A stretch of 64,000 bases of DNA from Kitasatospora albolonga. GTDB lineage: Bacteria; Actinomycetota; Actinomycetes; Streptomycetales; Streptomycetaceae. Shown piece after piece: positions 33,104 through 44,772 of this stretch (position 1 is its first letter; each line of letters opens with the position of its first letter). A program made the translations under genes and the position numbers. The notes beneath the pieces were generated by a model that was not told where the DNA came from, searched no databases, and saw nothing but the letters and a program-made list of their open reading frames with translations. The stretch is from assembly GCA_002082585.1 (NCBI GenBank), contig CP020563.1, forward strand, positions 3,838,001 through 3,902,000, written 5' to 3'.

Positions 33104-34609
33104 ATGAGTCTGTCCCTGCGCTTCGCCGCCGGATCGCACAAGGGCATGATCCGGGAGGGGAACGAGGACTCCGGCTACGCCGGTCCGCGTCTCCTCGCCA
33201 TCGCCGACGGCATGGGCGGCCAGGCGGCCGGTGAGGTCGCCAGCTCCGAGGTGATCTCCACGCTCGTCCAGCTCGACGACGACGTGCCCGGCTCGGACAT
33301 CCTCACCTCGCTCGGTACGGCGGTGCAGCGGGCCAACGACCAGCTGCGCGTCATGGTCGAGGAGGACCCCCAGCTGGAGGGCATGGGCACCACGCTCACC
33401 GCCCTGCTCTGGACCGGCCGCAGGCTCGGCCTGGTGCACGTCGGCGACTCCCGCGCGTACCTGCTGCGCGACGGCGTCCTGACCCAGATCACCCAGGACC
33501 ACACCTGGGTGCAGCGCCTGGTCGACGAGGGCCGCATCACCGAGGAAGAGGCCACCACCCACCCGCAGCGCTCCCTGCTGATGCGGGCGCTGGGCAGCGG
33601 CGACCATGTCGAGCCGGACCTCTCCATCCGCGAGGTCCGCGCCGGCGACCGCTATCTGATCTGCTCCGACGGCCTCTCCGGCGTGGTCTCGCACCAGACG
33701 ATGGAAGAGACCCTGGCCAGCTACCAGGGCCCGCAGGAGACCATCCAGGAGCTGATCCAGCTCGCCCTGCGCGGCGGCGGCCCCGACAACATCACCTGCA
33801 TCGTGGCCGACGTCCTGGACGTCGACAACAACGACACCCTGGCCGGACGGCTCAGCGACACCCCGGTCGTCGTCGGCGCGGTCGCGGAGAACCAGGCGGC
33901 CCAGCCCGCCGACGGCGGGGCCATGCAGACCCCCGCCGGACGCGCGGCCGGTCTCGGCCGCCCCGTCCCGCCCCCCTCCGGCGGCTTCGGCCCGCCCGGC
34001 AGCGGCGACACCGGTTACGGCTCCATGCCGGAGGACCCGTACGACTCCTACACCGACGACGAGCTCGCGAGGCCGCGCGGCGGCCGCAGATGGCTCAAGC
34101 GCTCCGTCTTCATCGTGCTGGCGCTGGCCGTGATCGGCGGCGGCCTCTACGGCGGCTACCGCTGGACGCAGACCCAGTTCTACGTCGGCGCGCAGAACGA
34201 GAACGTGGCGCTGTTCCGCGGCATCAGCCAGGACCTCGCCTGGATCTCCCTCTCGAAGGTCGAGAAGGACCACCCCGAGATCGAGCTCAAGTACCTGCCG
34301 CCCTACCAGCGCAAGCAGGTCGAGGCGACGATCGCCGAGGGCAACATCACCGACGCCCGCAAGAAGGTCGACGAGCTCGCCGCCCAGGCGTCGGCCTGCA
34401 AGAAGGACGCGCAGCGCCGCGCGGCCGAGGCCGAGACCAGGGCCCGTACGGGCGAGGGCGAGGCCGGCGGCACCGCCGGGGCCCCCGTCACCAGGACTTC
34501 CGCCACGTCCTCCACCGCGGGGACCAAGCCGACCAACGCGACTCCCACTCCCGGCCCCAGCCTCTCGGAGGAAGAGAAGAAGCTGGTCCCGCAGTGCGGT
34601 AAGCAGTAA
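33104..34609 (+). CDS. pstP: PP2C-type Ser/Thr phosphatase PstP with membrane anchor
   Basis: 501 aa. Reverses PknB-type phosphorylation. PP2C domain at 1-240: metal ligands in REGNEDS, AIADGMGGQAAGE, GDSRAYLLR, SDGLSG and GPDNITCIV. A Pro/Gly-rich juxtamembrane stretch, one membrane helix (RWLKRSVFIVLALAVIGGGLYGG, about 325-345) and an extracytoplasmic helical tail follow. Start: conserved MSLSLRFAAGSHKGM begins at 33104; GTG 33053 is in frame with a better GGAGGG and may be the real start, adding 17 residues. Confidence 0.93.
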   Translation: MSLSLRFAAGSHKGMIREGNEDSGYAGPRLLAIADGMGGQAAGEVASSEVISTLVQLDDDVPGSDILTSLGTAVQRANDQLRVMVEEDPQLEGMGTTLTALLWTGRRLGLVHVGDSRAYLLRDGVLTQITQDHTWVQRLVDEGRITEEEATTHPQRSLLMRALGSGDHVEPDLSIREVRAGDRYLICSDGLSGVVSHQTMEETLASYQGPQETIQELIQLALRGGGPDNITCIVADVLDVDNNDTLAGRLSDTPVVVGAVAENQAAQPADGGAMQTPAGRAAGLGRPVPPPSGGFGPPGSGDTGYGSMPEDPYDSYTDDELARPRGGRRWLKRSVFIVLALAVIGGGLYGGYRWTQTQFYVGAQNENVALFRGISQDLAWISLSKVEKDHPEIELKYLPPYQRKQVEATIAEGNITDARKKVDELAAQASACKKDAQRRAAEAETRARTGEGEAGGTAGAPVTRTSATSSTAGTKPTNATPTPGPSLSEEEKKLVPQCGKQ

Positions 34610-34632
34610 AGCCGTAGGGGGCCTTCAGCACC

Positions 34633-36033
34633 ATGAGCGTTGTCACCAACACGACCACCATCGGCGCGATCGACGCACCGAGCCGCCGCAACACCGAGCT
34701 GGCACTGATCGTCTTCGCCGTCGCCATCTCGGTGTTCGCCTACGCCAACGTGGGCCTCGCCCTCAACGGCGAGCTGCCCTCCGGCATGCTCGGTTACGGA
34801 GCGGGGCTCGCCCTGCTCGGCGGCGTCGCCCACCTCGTGGTGCGCAGGTTCGCCAAGTACGCCGACCCGCTGCTGCTGCCGCTGGCCACCCTGCTCAACG
34901 GCCTGGGCCTGGCCCTCATCTGGCGCCTCGACCAGTCCGAACGGCTTGCCCGGCTGCCCAGCTTCGCCCCCGCCGCCTCCAAGCAGCTGGTCTTCTCGGC
35001 ACTGGGTGTCGCGCTCTTCATCGGGGTGCTGATCCTGCTCAAGGACCACCGCATCCTCCAGCGCTACACCTACATCTCCATGGTGGTGGCGCTGATCCTG
35101 CTGATCCTGCCGATGTTCTTCCCGCCCCAGTTCGGCGCGCGGATCTGGATCACCATCCCGGGTCTCGGCTCCCTCCAGCCCGGCGAGTTCGCGAAGATCA
35201 TCATCGCGGTCTTCTTCTCCGGCTATCTGATGGTGAAGCGCGACGCCCTGGCCCTCGCCAGCCGCCGCTTCATGGGCATGTACCTGCCCCGCGGCCGGGA
35301 CCTCGGACCGATCCTCGCCATCTGGGCGATGTCGATCCTGATCCTCGTCTTCGAGACCGACCTCGGCACCTCGCTCCTCTTCTTCGGCATGTTCGTCGTC
35401 ATGCTCTACGTGGCCACCGAACGCACCAGCTGGATCGTCTTCGGCCTGGCCATGTCGGCGGCCGGTGCCGTCGGGGTGGCGTCCTTCGAGCCGCACGTGC
35501 AGGACCGTGTCACCGCCTGGCTCGACCCCTTCGCCGGCTGGGGCACCCATGAGGCCAGTGAGCAGATGGCCCAGGTGCTGATGTCCTTCGGCTCCGGCGG
35601 CACGCTGGGCACCGGGCTCGGCCAGGGCCACTCCGACCTCATCCTCTTCGCCGCCAACACCGACTTCATCCTCGCCACCGTCGGCGAGGAGCTCGGCCTG
35701 GCCGGGGTGATGGCCTTCCTCCTGCTGTACGGGCTGATCGTCGAGCGCGGTGTGCGCACCGCGCTGGCCGCCCGCGACCCGTTCGGCAAGCTGCTGGCCA
35801 TCGGCCTCTCCGGCGCCTTCGCCATCCAGGTCTTCGTCGTCGCCGGCGGGGTCATGGGCCTCATCCCGCTCACCGGTATGACGATGCCGTTCCTCGCGGC
35901 CGGTGGTTCGTCCGTGATCGCCAACTGGGCGCTGATCGGCATCCTGATCCGGATCAGCGACACCGCCCGCCGCCCCGCCCCGGCGCCCGCGCCCTCGACC
36001 GACGCCGAGATGACGCAGGTGGTCCGTCCGTGA
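34633..36033 (+). CDS. rodA: FtsW/RodA/SpoVE-family SEDS glycosyltransferase
   Basis: 466 aa, about ten membrane helices. SEDS peptidoglycan polymerase. Hallmarks: PGLGSLQPGEFAKI, ETDLGTSLLFFGMFVVMLYVATER, GFGSGGTLGTGLGQGHSDLI-like loop and the terminal TGMTMPFLAAGGSSVIANW. ATG 34633 with GGGGG upstream; the 3' end overlaps the pbpA GTG, so the polymerase and its transpeptidase are coupled, as is typical of SEDS-bPBP pairs. Confidence 0.95.
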   Translation: MSVVTNTTTIGAIDAPSRRNTELALIVFAVAISVFAYANVGLALNGELPSGMLGYGAGLALLGGVAHLVVRRFAKYADPLLLPLATLLNGLGLALIWRLDQSERLARLPSFAPAASKQLVFSALGVALFIGVLILLKDHRILQRYTYISMVVALILLILPMFFPPQFGARIWITIPGLGSLQPGEFAKIIIAVFFSGYLMVKRDALALASRRFMGMYLPRGRDLGPILAIWAMSILILVFETDLGTSLLFFGMFVVMLYVATERTSWIVFGLAMSAAGAVGVASFEPHVQDRVTAWLDPFAGWGTHEASEQMAQVLMSFGSGGTLGTGLGQGHSDLILFAANTDFILATVGEELGLAGVMAFLLLYGLIVERGVRTALAARDPFGKLLAIGLSGAFAIQVFVVAGGVMGLIPLTGMTMPFLAAGGSSVIANWALIGILIRISDTARRPAPAPAPSTDAEMTQVVRP

Positions 36034-37487
36034 ACAAGCCCCTGCGCCGCGTCGCGATCTTCTGCGGCATCCTCATGCTCTCCCTGCTCCTGCGGGACAA
36101 CTGGATTCAGTACGCCCGCGCCGACGAGCTCACCAACCGCTCCGAGAACCGCCGCATCCGCATCGAGCGGTACGCCCACGAGCGCGGCAACATCATCGTG
36201 GACGGCAAGGCCGTCACCGGGTCCGTCGAGACCAACGGCAGCGACTTCCGGTACAAGCGGGTCTGGAAGGACGGCCCCCTCTGGGCCCCCGTGACCGGCT
36301 ACTCCTCGCAGGCGTTCGACTCCTCGCAGCTGGAGAACATCGAGGACGGCATCCTCACCGGCAACGACGACCAGCTCTTCTTCAACCGCACCCTGTCGAT
36401 GTTCACCGGGCAGAAGAAGCAGGGCGGCAACATCGTCACCACGCTCAACGGTGCCGCGCAGAAGGCCGCGTTCAAGGGGCTCGGGCAGAAGAAGGGCGCC
36501 GTCGTCGCCCTCGACCCGCAGACCGGCGCGATCCTGGCGCTGGCGAGCACCCCCTCGTACGACCCCTCGGTGTTCGCGGGCAACTCCACCAAGGACTCCG
36601 AGGCCCGGCAGAAGCTGCTGGACGACAAGGACAAGCCGATGCTCAACCGGGCATTGCGCGAGACCTACCCGCCCGGCTCCACCTTCAAGGTCGTCACCGC
36701 GGCCGCCGCCCTGGAGAACGGGCTCTACGACGACATCGACGCCAAGACGGAGTCGCCGCTGCCCTGGACGCTGCCGCAGACCAAGGTGGCGCTCCAGAAC
36801 CAGGGCAACCTGCCCTGCGAGGACGCCTCGCTGCGCGAAGCCCTGCGCGTCTCGTGCAACACGGTCTTCGGCAAGGTGAGCGACGACCTCGGCAACAAGA
36901 AGATGATCGAGCAGACGGACAAGTTCGGCTTCAACAAGGAAGTCTTCACCCCCGTCCGCGCCGACGCGAGCATCTACCCCGAGGACAACCGCCCGCAGAA
37001 CGCGATGGCCGGTATCGGCCAGGCGTCGAACCGAACCACTCCGCTCCAGATGGCCATGGTGACCGCCGCCATCGCCAATGACGGCAAGCTGATGAAGCCG
37101 TACATGGTCGCCAAGCGCCAGACGCCCGACCTGGACGACGTCTACACCCACCAGCCCGAGGAGCTCGGCCGGTCCCTCTCCGGGGAGAACGCCCAGAAGC
37201 TCCAGCAGATGATGGAGACCGTCGTCAACGACGGCACGGGAACCAGGGCCCAGCTCCCCGGCGTCACAGTGGGCGGCAAGACCGGTACCGCCCAGCACGG
37301 CCTGAACAACAGCGAGAAGCCCTACGCCTGGTTCATCTCGTACGCGAAGACCGACAACGGCTCCCCGGTCGCCGTCGCCGTCGTGGTCGAGGACGGCAAC
37401 GCCAACCGGGGCGACATCTCCGGTGGCGGTCTGGCCGCCCCGATCGCGCGCGACGTGATGAAGGCGGTCATCGACAGCAAGCAGTGA
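36030..37487 (+). CDS. pbpA: Class B penicillin-binding protein PbpA
   Basis: 485 aa transpeptidase. Short cytosolic start, one membrane helix (about 8-25), dimerisation domain, then the transpeptidase with SxxK (STFK), SxN (SCN) and KTGT (GGKTGTAQHG). GTG 36030 within GTGA at the rodA stop. Partner of the preceding SEDS protein. Confidence 0.95.
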   Translation: MNKPLRRVAIFCGILMLSLLLRDNWIQYARADELTNRSENRRIRIERYAHERGNIIVDGKAVTGSVETNGSDFRYKRVWKDGPLWAPVTGYSSQAFDSSQLENIEDGILTGNDDQLFFNRTLSMFTGQKKQGGNIVTTLNGAAQKAAFKGLGQKKGAVVALDPQTGAILALASTPSYDPSVFAGNSTKDSEARQKLLDDKDKPMLNRALRETYPPGSTFKVVTAAAALENGLYDDIDAKTESPLPWTLPQTKVALQNQGNLPCEDASLREALRVSCNTVFGKVSDDLGNKKMIEQTDKFGFNKEVFTPVRADASIYPEDNRPQNAMAGIGQASNRTTPLQMAMVTAAIANDGKLMKPYMVAKRQTPDLDDVYTHQPEELGRSLSGENAQKLQQMMETVVNDGTGTRAQLPGVTVGGKTGTAQHGLNNSEKPYAWFISYAKTDNGSPVAVAVVVEDGNANRGDISGGGLAAPIARDVMKAVIDSKQ

Positions 37488-37658
37488 GACCCGTCACGGC
37501 CGCCGCCCGTTCATCCCGGTCATCGGTACCGGTCGGATATCGGCTGACGGGTGCGGGCTGATCACGAACCGCGTGCCCGGTAGCGTATGCGCGAACAGCG
37601 CACCGCCGGACCACACACACGGGTGCGGTCAGGACTGACGGAGAGGGCTGGAACAGTG

Positions 37659-39665
<2,007 letters not shown>

Positions 39666-39684
39666 TACCCGCGTCCGGCACTAC

Positions 39685-39730
39685 GGCGAAGGGCCCCGGT
39701 CACCGTGGAGGGTGACCGGGGCCCTTCGCC
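39685..39730. terminator. Bidirectional terminator after pknB
   Basis: Perfect 20-bp arms (39685-39704 and 39711-39730), 6-nt loop, between convergent pknB and the first sortase gene. Confidence 0.92.
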
Positions 39731-39753
39731 GTGAGCGGGAGGCGGAGCCAGGA

Positions 39754-40488
39754 CTAGAGCAGCTCCACCGGCTTCGTACGGTCCTTGTCGACCTTCTCCG
39801 TACGCTCCAGCTCGCCCCAGACGATGTACCGGTACTTCGACGTGTAGACCGGGGTGCAGGTCGTCAGCGTGATGTACCGGCCGGGCTCCTTCACGCCCGA
39901 CTCCTCCGGGACCGGCTGGATGACGTCCACGTTGAACTTCGAGGTCTCCGGGAGCGTCTTGTAGACCTTGTAGACGTACCAGGTGTCCTTGGTCTCGAAG
40001 ACGACCGCGTCACCGTTCTTCAGCTTGTGGATGTTGTGGAACTTGGCGCCGTGCCCGTCCCGGTGGGCGGCCAGCGTGAAGTTGCCCTCGTCGTCCCAGG
40101 GGAGGGCGGAGGGGACCGGGTCCGTGTAGTAGCCCGCGATGCCGTTGTTGAGGGTCTTGGGGTCGGTGCCCTTCTTGACCAGCACCTCGCCGTTCTCCAT
40201 GGCGGGGACGTGCAGGAAGCCGATGCCGTCCTTGGTGTCCAGCGCACCGGGCCCGGCGTCCGCCCAGTTCTCGCGTACGGTGTCACCCTGCCGTCCGGCC
40301 TCGCGGTCGGCGAGCACGTTGGTCCACCACAGGGAGTACGCGACGAAGAGCGCGAGCACCAGGCCCGCCGTGATCAGCAGCTCCCCGAAGACGCTGACGG
40401 CCGTGGCGACGGGGTGCCTGCCCGGCCGCCGGGGCGCGGGGGGTGCGGACGCGCCGGTCCGCCCGTCGTGCTCGGTCCTCGCTGCCAC
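39754..40488 (-). CDS. srtE: Class E sortase (first of three)
   Basis: 244 aa. Type II membrane protein: cytosolic Arg/Pro-rich start, membrane helix (about 28-50), then the sortase barrel with catalytic His in LAAHRDGHG, Cys in TLTTCTP and Arg in YRYIVWG. Class E sortases of high-GC actinobacteria cleave LAXTG-type signals, anchoring aerial-growth proteins such as chaplins. Last gene of a leftward sortase-pabA-sortase series. Confidence 0.93.
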   Translation of the reverse strand: MAARTEHDGRTGASAPPAPRRPGRHPVATAVSVFGELLITAGLVLALFVAYSLWWTNVLADREAGRQGDTVRENWADAGPGALDTKDGIGFLHVPAMENGEVLVKKGTDPKTLNNGIAGYYTDPVPSALPWDDEGNFTLAAHRDGHGAKFHNIHKLKNGDAVVFETKDTWYVYKVYKTLPETSKFNVDVIQPVPEESGVKEPGRYITLTTCTPVYTSKYRYIVWGELERTEKVDKDRTKPVELL

Positions 40489-40513
40489 CGCACCGCCCCT
40501 GTCGTGATGATGT

Positions 40514-41890
40514 TCAGCCCACGAGCGTCTTGGGCTTTCCCTCGCTGCGCGGCCGTTCGTCGACCATCTTGCCCCAGACGATCAGGCGGTAGGTACTCGT
40601 GAACTCCGGTGTGCAGGTCGTCAGCGTGATGTACCGGCCGGGCTTCGTGAACCCGGAACCGACCGGGATCGGCTCGATCACCGAGATGTTGGAGGGGGAG
40701 GTCTGCGGCAGGATGGCGGTCATCTCGTAGGTGTAGTACGCCTCCCGCGTCTCGACCACGATCGGGTCGCCGGGGCTGAGCTTGTTGATGTAGCGGAACG
40801 GCTCCCCGTGGGTGTTCCGGTGGCCGGCCACCGCGAAGTTGCCCTGCTTGTCCTCGGGCATCGCCGTCTTCAGCTTGCCCTCGCCGTAGTGGCCGAGCAG
40901 ACCCCGGTCGAGGACCTTCTCCTTGTTGATGCCCTCGGCGATCGGGACGACGACGTCCAGCTTGGGGATGTGCATGATCGCGAAGCCCTGGCCGGGCGCG
41001 AAGACCCCGGGTTTGCCCGCCCCCTTGGCCCATTCCTCCTGGATCTTGTTCGTCTCCTTGCCCGCGATCTGCTCGGCCCGGACGTTGGTCCACCAGAGCT
41101 GGTAGGTGACGAACAGCAGCATCAGGACGCCCAGCGAGATGAAGATCTCGCCGACGGCCCGGCTGGCGACGACGGCCGGACTGTCCTTGGCCGCCTTCGC
41201 CGCGCGCCGCGCCTCCACCCGGGAGAGCGGGGCGGCGGGTGTGCCGGGGGCCGGTCCGGTCGTCCCGGTGGGCGGGCCGGGACGGCGGCCACGCCCCTTG
41301 GCCGCCCTGCGCCGCTCGGCCCGGCCCCCGGTGACCGGATCGGTCACCGCGGACGTCCCGGAAGGCCCGGACGGCCCGGCGGATACGGACGAGGCGAAGG
41401 GTGGGGCCGGGTGGTCGGCCACTATTCGCCGGGTGTCCGCGGTCCGCAGCCCCAGGGTCTCGTCGGGGACGGGGGCTGCCGCCGTTACGGGCGCCACGGG
41501 AGTCACCGGAGCTGCGGGAGTCTCAGGAGTTACGGAGGCGGCGCCGGGAACAGGCGCGGGCGCGGGCGCGGGCCCAGGGGGCTGCTGGGGGCCGTACCAG
41601 TCCCGTTGGTACCCCTCGGGGTCGTACCACTCGCCGGGGGCCTCCTGAGGCCGCTCAGAAGCCGGGGACCGCCCGGCCCCGCCCGCCGGAGCCGCGCCCC
41701 GCGGCGCCCCTGCGTCCCCCTGGGGGCCCTCACTCCGGAACCACGGTGAAGCGTGCTCCCCCGGCAGCGGGTCGTTGAGCGGGTCCGCGAGGCTCTCGAC
41801 CGCCGCCGCGAACGCCCCGTCGGCCCCGTACGCTCCCTGCGCGTACGGGCCCTGAAGTCCGGGGTCGTCCTCGGGGCGGGGTGCGCTCAC
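40514..41890 (-). CDS. srtE: Class E sortase with a long disordered N-terminus
   Basis: 458 aa. The C-terminal 230 residues are a class E sortase with the same catalytic set (AVAGHRNTHG, TLTTCTPEFT, YRLIVWG) and a membrane helix at about 243-262. The first 230 residues are cytosolic, rich in Pro, Gly and Ala, with PAPAPVPGA and PVTPVAPVTAA runs and a terminal basic stretch (AERRRAAKGRGRRPG). GTG 41890 overlaps the pabA stop (GTGA). The extension is roughly a doubling over the neighbours. Confidence 0.9.
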   Translation of the reverse strand: MSAPRPEDDPGLQGPYAQGAYGADGAFAAAVESLADPLNDPLPGEHASPWFRSEGPQGDAGAPRGAAPAGGAGRSPASERPQEAPGEWYDPEGYQRDWYGPQQPPGPAPAPAPVPGAASVTPETPAAPVTPVAPVTAAAPVPDETLGLRTADTRRIVADHPAPPFASSVSAGPSGPSGTSAVTDPVTGGRAERRRAAKGRGRRPGPPTGTTGPAPGTPAAPLSRVEARRAAKAAKDSPAVVASRAVGEIFISLGVLMLLFVTYQLWWTNVRAEQIAGKETNKIQEEWAKGAGKPGVFAPGQGFAIMHIPKLDVVVPIAEGINKEKVLDRGLLGHYGEGKLKTAMPEDKQGNFAVAGHRNTHGEPFRYINKLSPGDPIVVETREAYYTYEMTAILPQTSPSNISVIEPIPVGSGFTKPGRYITLTTCTPEFTSTYRLIVWGKMVDERPRSEGKPKTLVG

Positions 41891-42525
41891 GCCGCGGCCT
41901 TGCCCACCACCGGCGCGAGACCCGCCGACCGCGCCACGGCCCCCCGGTCGCCGCACTGCTCCAGCCAGTTGGCGAGCATCAGGTGACCGTGCTCGGTGAG
42001 CACCGACTCGGGGTGGAACTGCACGCCCTCCACCGCCCGGTCGCGGTGGCGCAGCCCCATGATGATGCCGTCCGCCGTGCGGGCCGTGACCTCCAGCTCC
42101 GGCGGCAGCGCGGCCGGTTCGGCGGCGAGCGAGTGGTAGCGGGTGGCGGTGAAGGGGGAGGGCAGCCCGGCGAAGACGCCCTTGCCCTCGTGGTCCACGG
42201 GGGAGGTCTTGCCGTGCAGCAGCTCGGGGGCCCGGTCGACAACACCGCCGTACGCGACGGCCATGGACTGCATCCCCAGGCAGACGCCGAAGACCGGGAC
42301 GCCGGTGTCCGCGCAGTGGCGCACCATCTCGACGCAGACCCCGGCCTGCTCGGGGGTGCCGGGGCCGGGCGAGAGCAGGACGCCGTCGAAGCCGTCCTGG
42401 GCGTGGGCCGTGGTGACCTCGTCGTTGCGCAGCACCTCGCACTCGGCGCCGAGCTGGTAGAGGTACTGGACGAGGTTGAAGACGAAGCTGTCGTAGTTGT
42501 CCACGACGAGGATGCGTGCGCTCAC
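41887..42525 (-). CDS. pabA: Aminodeoxychorismate/anthranilate synthase component II (glutamine amidotransferase)
   Basis: 212 aa. Class I amidotransferase releasing ammonia for p-aminobenzoate or anthranilate synthesis. ILVVDNYDSFVFNLVQYL, the oxyanion PGPGTP, the catalytic Cys in GVCLGMQ and the His-Glu pair (GVQFHPESVLTEHG). Such genes sit in this sortase/kinase neighbourhood in many Streptomyces. Whether it serves folate or tryptophan cannot be told without the partner. GTG 42525 overlaps the preceding small-protein stop. Confidence 0.93.
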   Translation of the reverse strand: MSARILVVDNYDSFVFNLVQYLYQLGAECEVLRNDEVTTAHAQDGFDGVLLSPGPGTPEQAGVCVEMVRHCADTGVPVFGVCLGMQSMAVAYGGVVDRAPELLHGKTSPVDHEGKGVFAGLPSPFTATRYHSLAAEPAALPPELEVTARTADGIIMGLRHRDRAVEGVQFHPESVLTEHGHLMLANWLEQCGDRGAVARSAGLAPVVGKAAA

Positions 42526-42710
42526 TGCCCGGCTCCTGCTCCACCGGCGCTGTCGCCGTCGACGGTCACGTCACCGAACGGGAGCAGCGGCTCCGCCCAG
42601 GGGAAGACGTACTGGAACAGCGCGTAGACGACCGCGAGAACCAGCACGAGCGCGATGATGCTCCGCACCCATGCGTTGCCCGGCAGATGCCGCCAGATCC
42701 AGCCGTACAT
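42522..42710 (-). CDS. Small single-pass membrane protein
   Basis: 62 aa: a short start MYGWIWRHLPGN, a membrane helix (about 15-35), then an acidic/Gly-rich tail. No family recognised. ATG 42710 has AGGGGAC just upstream; the stop overlaps the pabA GTG, so it is coupled to pabA and the sortase gene. Likely conserved in this cluster. Confidence 0.75.
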   Translation of the reverse strand: MYGWIWRHLPGNAWVRSIIALVLVLAVVYALFQYVFPWAEPLLPFGDVTVDGDSAGGAGAGQ

Positions 42711-42799
42711 GCTGTCCCCTCCGTTCGGTACTCGCACCAGATTAGAGGGCCGGGGCCGGAGAGTGGGTCAGCCTGTGGAAAACCCCGGCCGGACCCGGG

Positions 42800-43498
42800 T
42801 CAGCCGGGCAGCTCCGGCGGCTTCCCCTCGCTCACCGGCCGGGTCGCGTCCAGGTGCGCCCAGGCGATCAGCCGGTGGCTGCTGCCCCACTCGGGCTCGC
42901 AGGTGGTGAGCGTCAGATAGCGGCCGGGCCCCTCGAAGCCGGAGCGGCGGGGGACGGGGTCGACGACGCCCGTGTCGGTGGGCACGGTCCGGTAGGGCTC
43001 CCGCGCGACGCGGTACGTGAACCAGGTCGTCCCGTCGTTGACGATCACCGCGTCCCCGGGGCGCAGCCGGGGGAAGTCCTTGAAGGGGTCTCCGTACGTC
43101 CGGCGGTGCCCGGCGACCGCGAAGTTCCCGCTCTCCCCCGGGCGGGCGGTGCCGCTGTAGTGCCCGAGGCCCTTCTGCAGGGTCCGGGGCTCGGTGTTCT
43201 CCAGGACGGGCCACTTCCAGCCGCTGCCGAAGCGGGGGACGTACATCGTCGCGAACGGCTTTCCGTCCTCGTACGGGGGCGGGGAGGCGGCGGCGGAGGC
43301 TGATGGGGCCGCGGGCTGCCGGGCCCAGCGGCTGTGGAGCGTCGCGATCTCGGCGTCGGCCGCTTCGGTGGCCTTGACGCCCGTCCAGAACAGGACGTAG
43401 GCCACGAACAGGACGATCAGGGTGCCCACGGTGATGCAGAGTTCGCTGAAGGTCCTGACGACGAGGCGTACCGATCGCACCGACGGTCGTGACGACAC
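42800..43498 (-). CDS. srtE: Class E sortase (third of three)
   Basis: 232 aa. Membrane helix (about 14-38), short linker, sortase domain with AVAGHRRTYGDPF (His), TLTTCEPEW (Cys) and SHRLIAW (Arg). The residue after Cys is Glu, not Thr-Pro as in the other two, so substrate preference may differ. GTG start 43498. Downstream of the DUF881 gene on the same strand. Confidence 0.9.
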   Translation of the reverse strand: MSSRPSVRSVRLVVRTFSELCITVGTLIVLFVAYVLFWTGVKATEAADAEIATLHSRWARQPAAPSASAAASPPPYEDGKPFATMYVPRFGSGWKWPVLENTEPRTLQKGLGHYSGTARPGESGNFAVAGHRRTYGDPFKDFPRLRPGDAVIVNDGTTWFTYRVAREPYRTVPTDTGVVDPVPRRSGFEGPGRYLTLTTCEPEWGSSHRLIAWAHLDATRPVSEGKPPELPG

Positions 43499-43529
43499 CG
43501 GACGGCCTCCCCGGGGGGTCAGCCCGGGC

Positions 43530-44297
43530 TCACTCCACGGGCTTCGCGTGGTGGAGGTCCACTGTGCCCGAGTAGCCGGGAAGAGTCACCGCGTCGTCCT
43601 GCTCGACTTTCCAGCCCAGCCCGTACGCCTTCACGTACAGCTGGTAGTTCTGGATCGCCGTGGAGTCGTTGAGCGCCCGCTTGAGCCTGCCGGGGTCACC
43701 CACGGCGGTGACCTTGTACGGCGGGGAGTAGACCCGGCCCTGGAGGATCAGGGTGTTGCCGACGCAGCGGACCGCGCTGGTGGAGATGAGCCGCTGGTCC
43801 ATCACCTGGATTCCGCGCGCCCCGCCCTGCCACAGGGCGTTCACCACGGCCTGGAGGTCCTGCTGGTGGATGACCAGGTCGTTGGGCTGGGGGTCGGGGT
43901 AGCCGGGGTTGGCGGTGGCGTCGGGGGGCGCGTCGTTGAGGGTGACGCTGACGGCGTCGCCGGTGATCTTCGTGGTGCCGGCCGCCTTCTCCAGGGCCTT
44001 GAGCTTGGCGTCCTCCGCCTTGGTGGAGCCGTCGTCGCGCTGGGCGAGCGCGTCGATGTCCGCGCGGGCGGCGGCGACCGACTCCGTCAGCCCGGCGTTG
44101 TTCTCGCTGCGCTCCCGGATCAGGTCGGAGAGCTTGAGCAGGGAGGAGTCGCTGCGCAGATTGGTGCCCTTGGCCGTGTTGGCGCTGGTGACGAAGATGA
44201 GTCCGGCCAGGGCGAAAACGGCAGCGGTGAGCACCCGGGCCGCCCACGCGGAGGTGTGCCGGGCCGGGCCTTCGGGGGAGTCGGCAGAATTGCTCAA
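43530..44297 (-). CDS. DUF881 family protein
   Basis: 255 aa. N-terminal membrane helix (about 19-40), a coiled-coil region (about 50-110), and the DUF881 core ending [39 protein letters not shown] and [14 protein letters not shown]. Widespread at divisome loci of Gram-positive bacteria, role unknown. TTG start 44297 with AAGGGT upstream; divergent from crgA. Confidence 0.9.
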   Translation of the reverse strand: MSNSADSPEGPARHTSAWAARVLTAAVFALAGLIFVTSANTAKGTNLRSDSSLLKLSDLIRERSENNAGLTESVAAARADIDALAQRDDGSTKAEDAKLKALEKAAGTTKITGDAVSVTLNDAPPDATANPGYPDPQPNDLVIHQQDLQAVVNALWQGGARGIQVMDQRLISTSAVRCVGNTLILQGRVYSPPYKVTAVGDPGRLKRALNDSTAIQNYQLYVKAYGLGWKVEQDDAVTLPGYSGTVDLHHAKPVE

Positions 44298-44439
44298 CGT
44301 ACCCTTATCTCATCGGGCGCCATGGAAGCACTACGCTAACGGACGCCCGGGGGCGGCAGCATTCCCCCTGGCACCCCCGCCCCGGCGCCCGCCACAGATC
44401 CCTGCGCGGTCACGCAGCGCATCGACAGGAGAGTCCCTC

Positions 44440-44694
44440 GTGCCGAAGTCACGTATCCGCAAGAAGGCCGACTTCACGCCCCCCTCGGCGAAGCAGGCAA
44501 CGTCCATCAAGCTGACCAACCGCAGTTGGGTGGCGCCGGTGATGCTGGCCCTGTTCCTCCTGGGGCTGGCCTGGATCGTGGTGTTCTACGTGACCGACGG
44601 CTCCCTGCCGATCGACGCCCTGGGCAACTGGAACATCGTCGTGGGCTTCGGCTTCATCGCCGGTGGCTTCGCCGTGTCCACGCAGTGGAAGTAG
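44440..44694 (+). CDS. crgA: Cell division inhibitor/coordinator CrgA
   Basis: 84 aa, same length as known Streptomyces CrgA. Basic start [15 protein letters not shown], then two membrane helices (about 32-53 and 64-80) and the ending STQWK. CrgA delays FtsZ ring formation until sporulation septation and interacts with FtsI-type proteins. GTG start 44440, with AGGAGAG just upstream. Monocistronic, divergent from the DUF881 gene. Confidence 0.95.
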   Translation: MPKSRIRKKADFTPPSAKQATSIKLTNRSWVAPVMLALFLLGLAWIVVFYVTDGSLPIDALGNWNIVVGFGFIAGGFAVSTQWK

Positions 44695-44772
44695 CCCGGA
44701 AGCAGCTCCGGCCCGGCCCGGAGACCGTTCCGCCCTGCTCGGAGCGGTTCTCGGCGCAAGCCTTGCCCTGAG

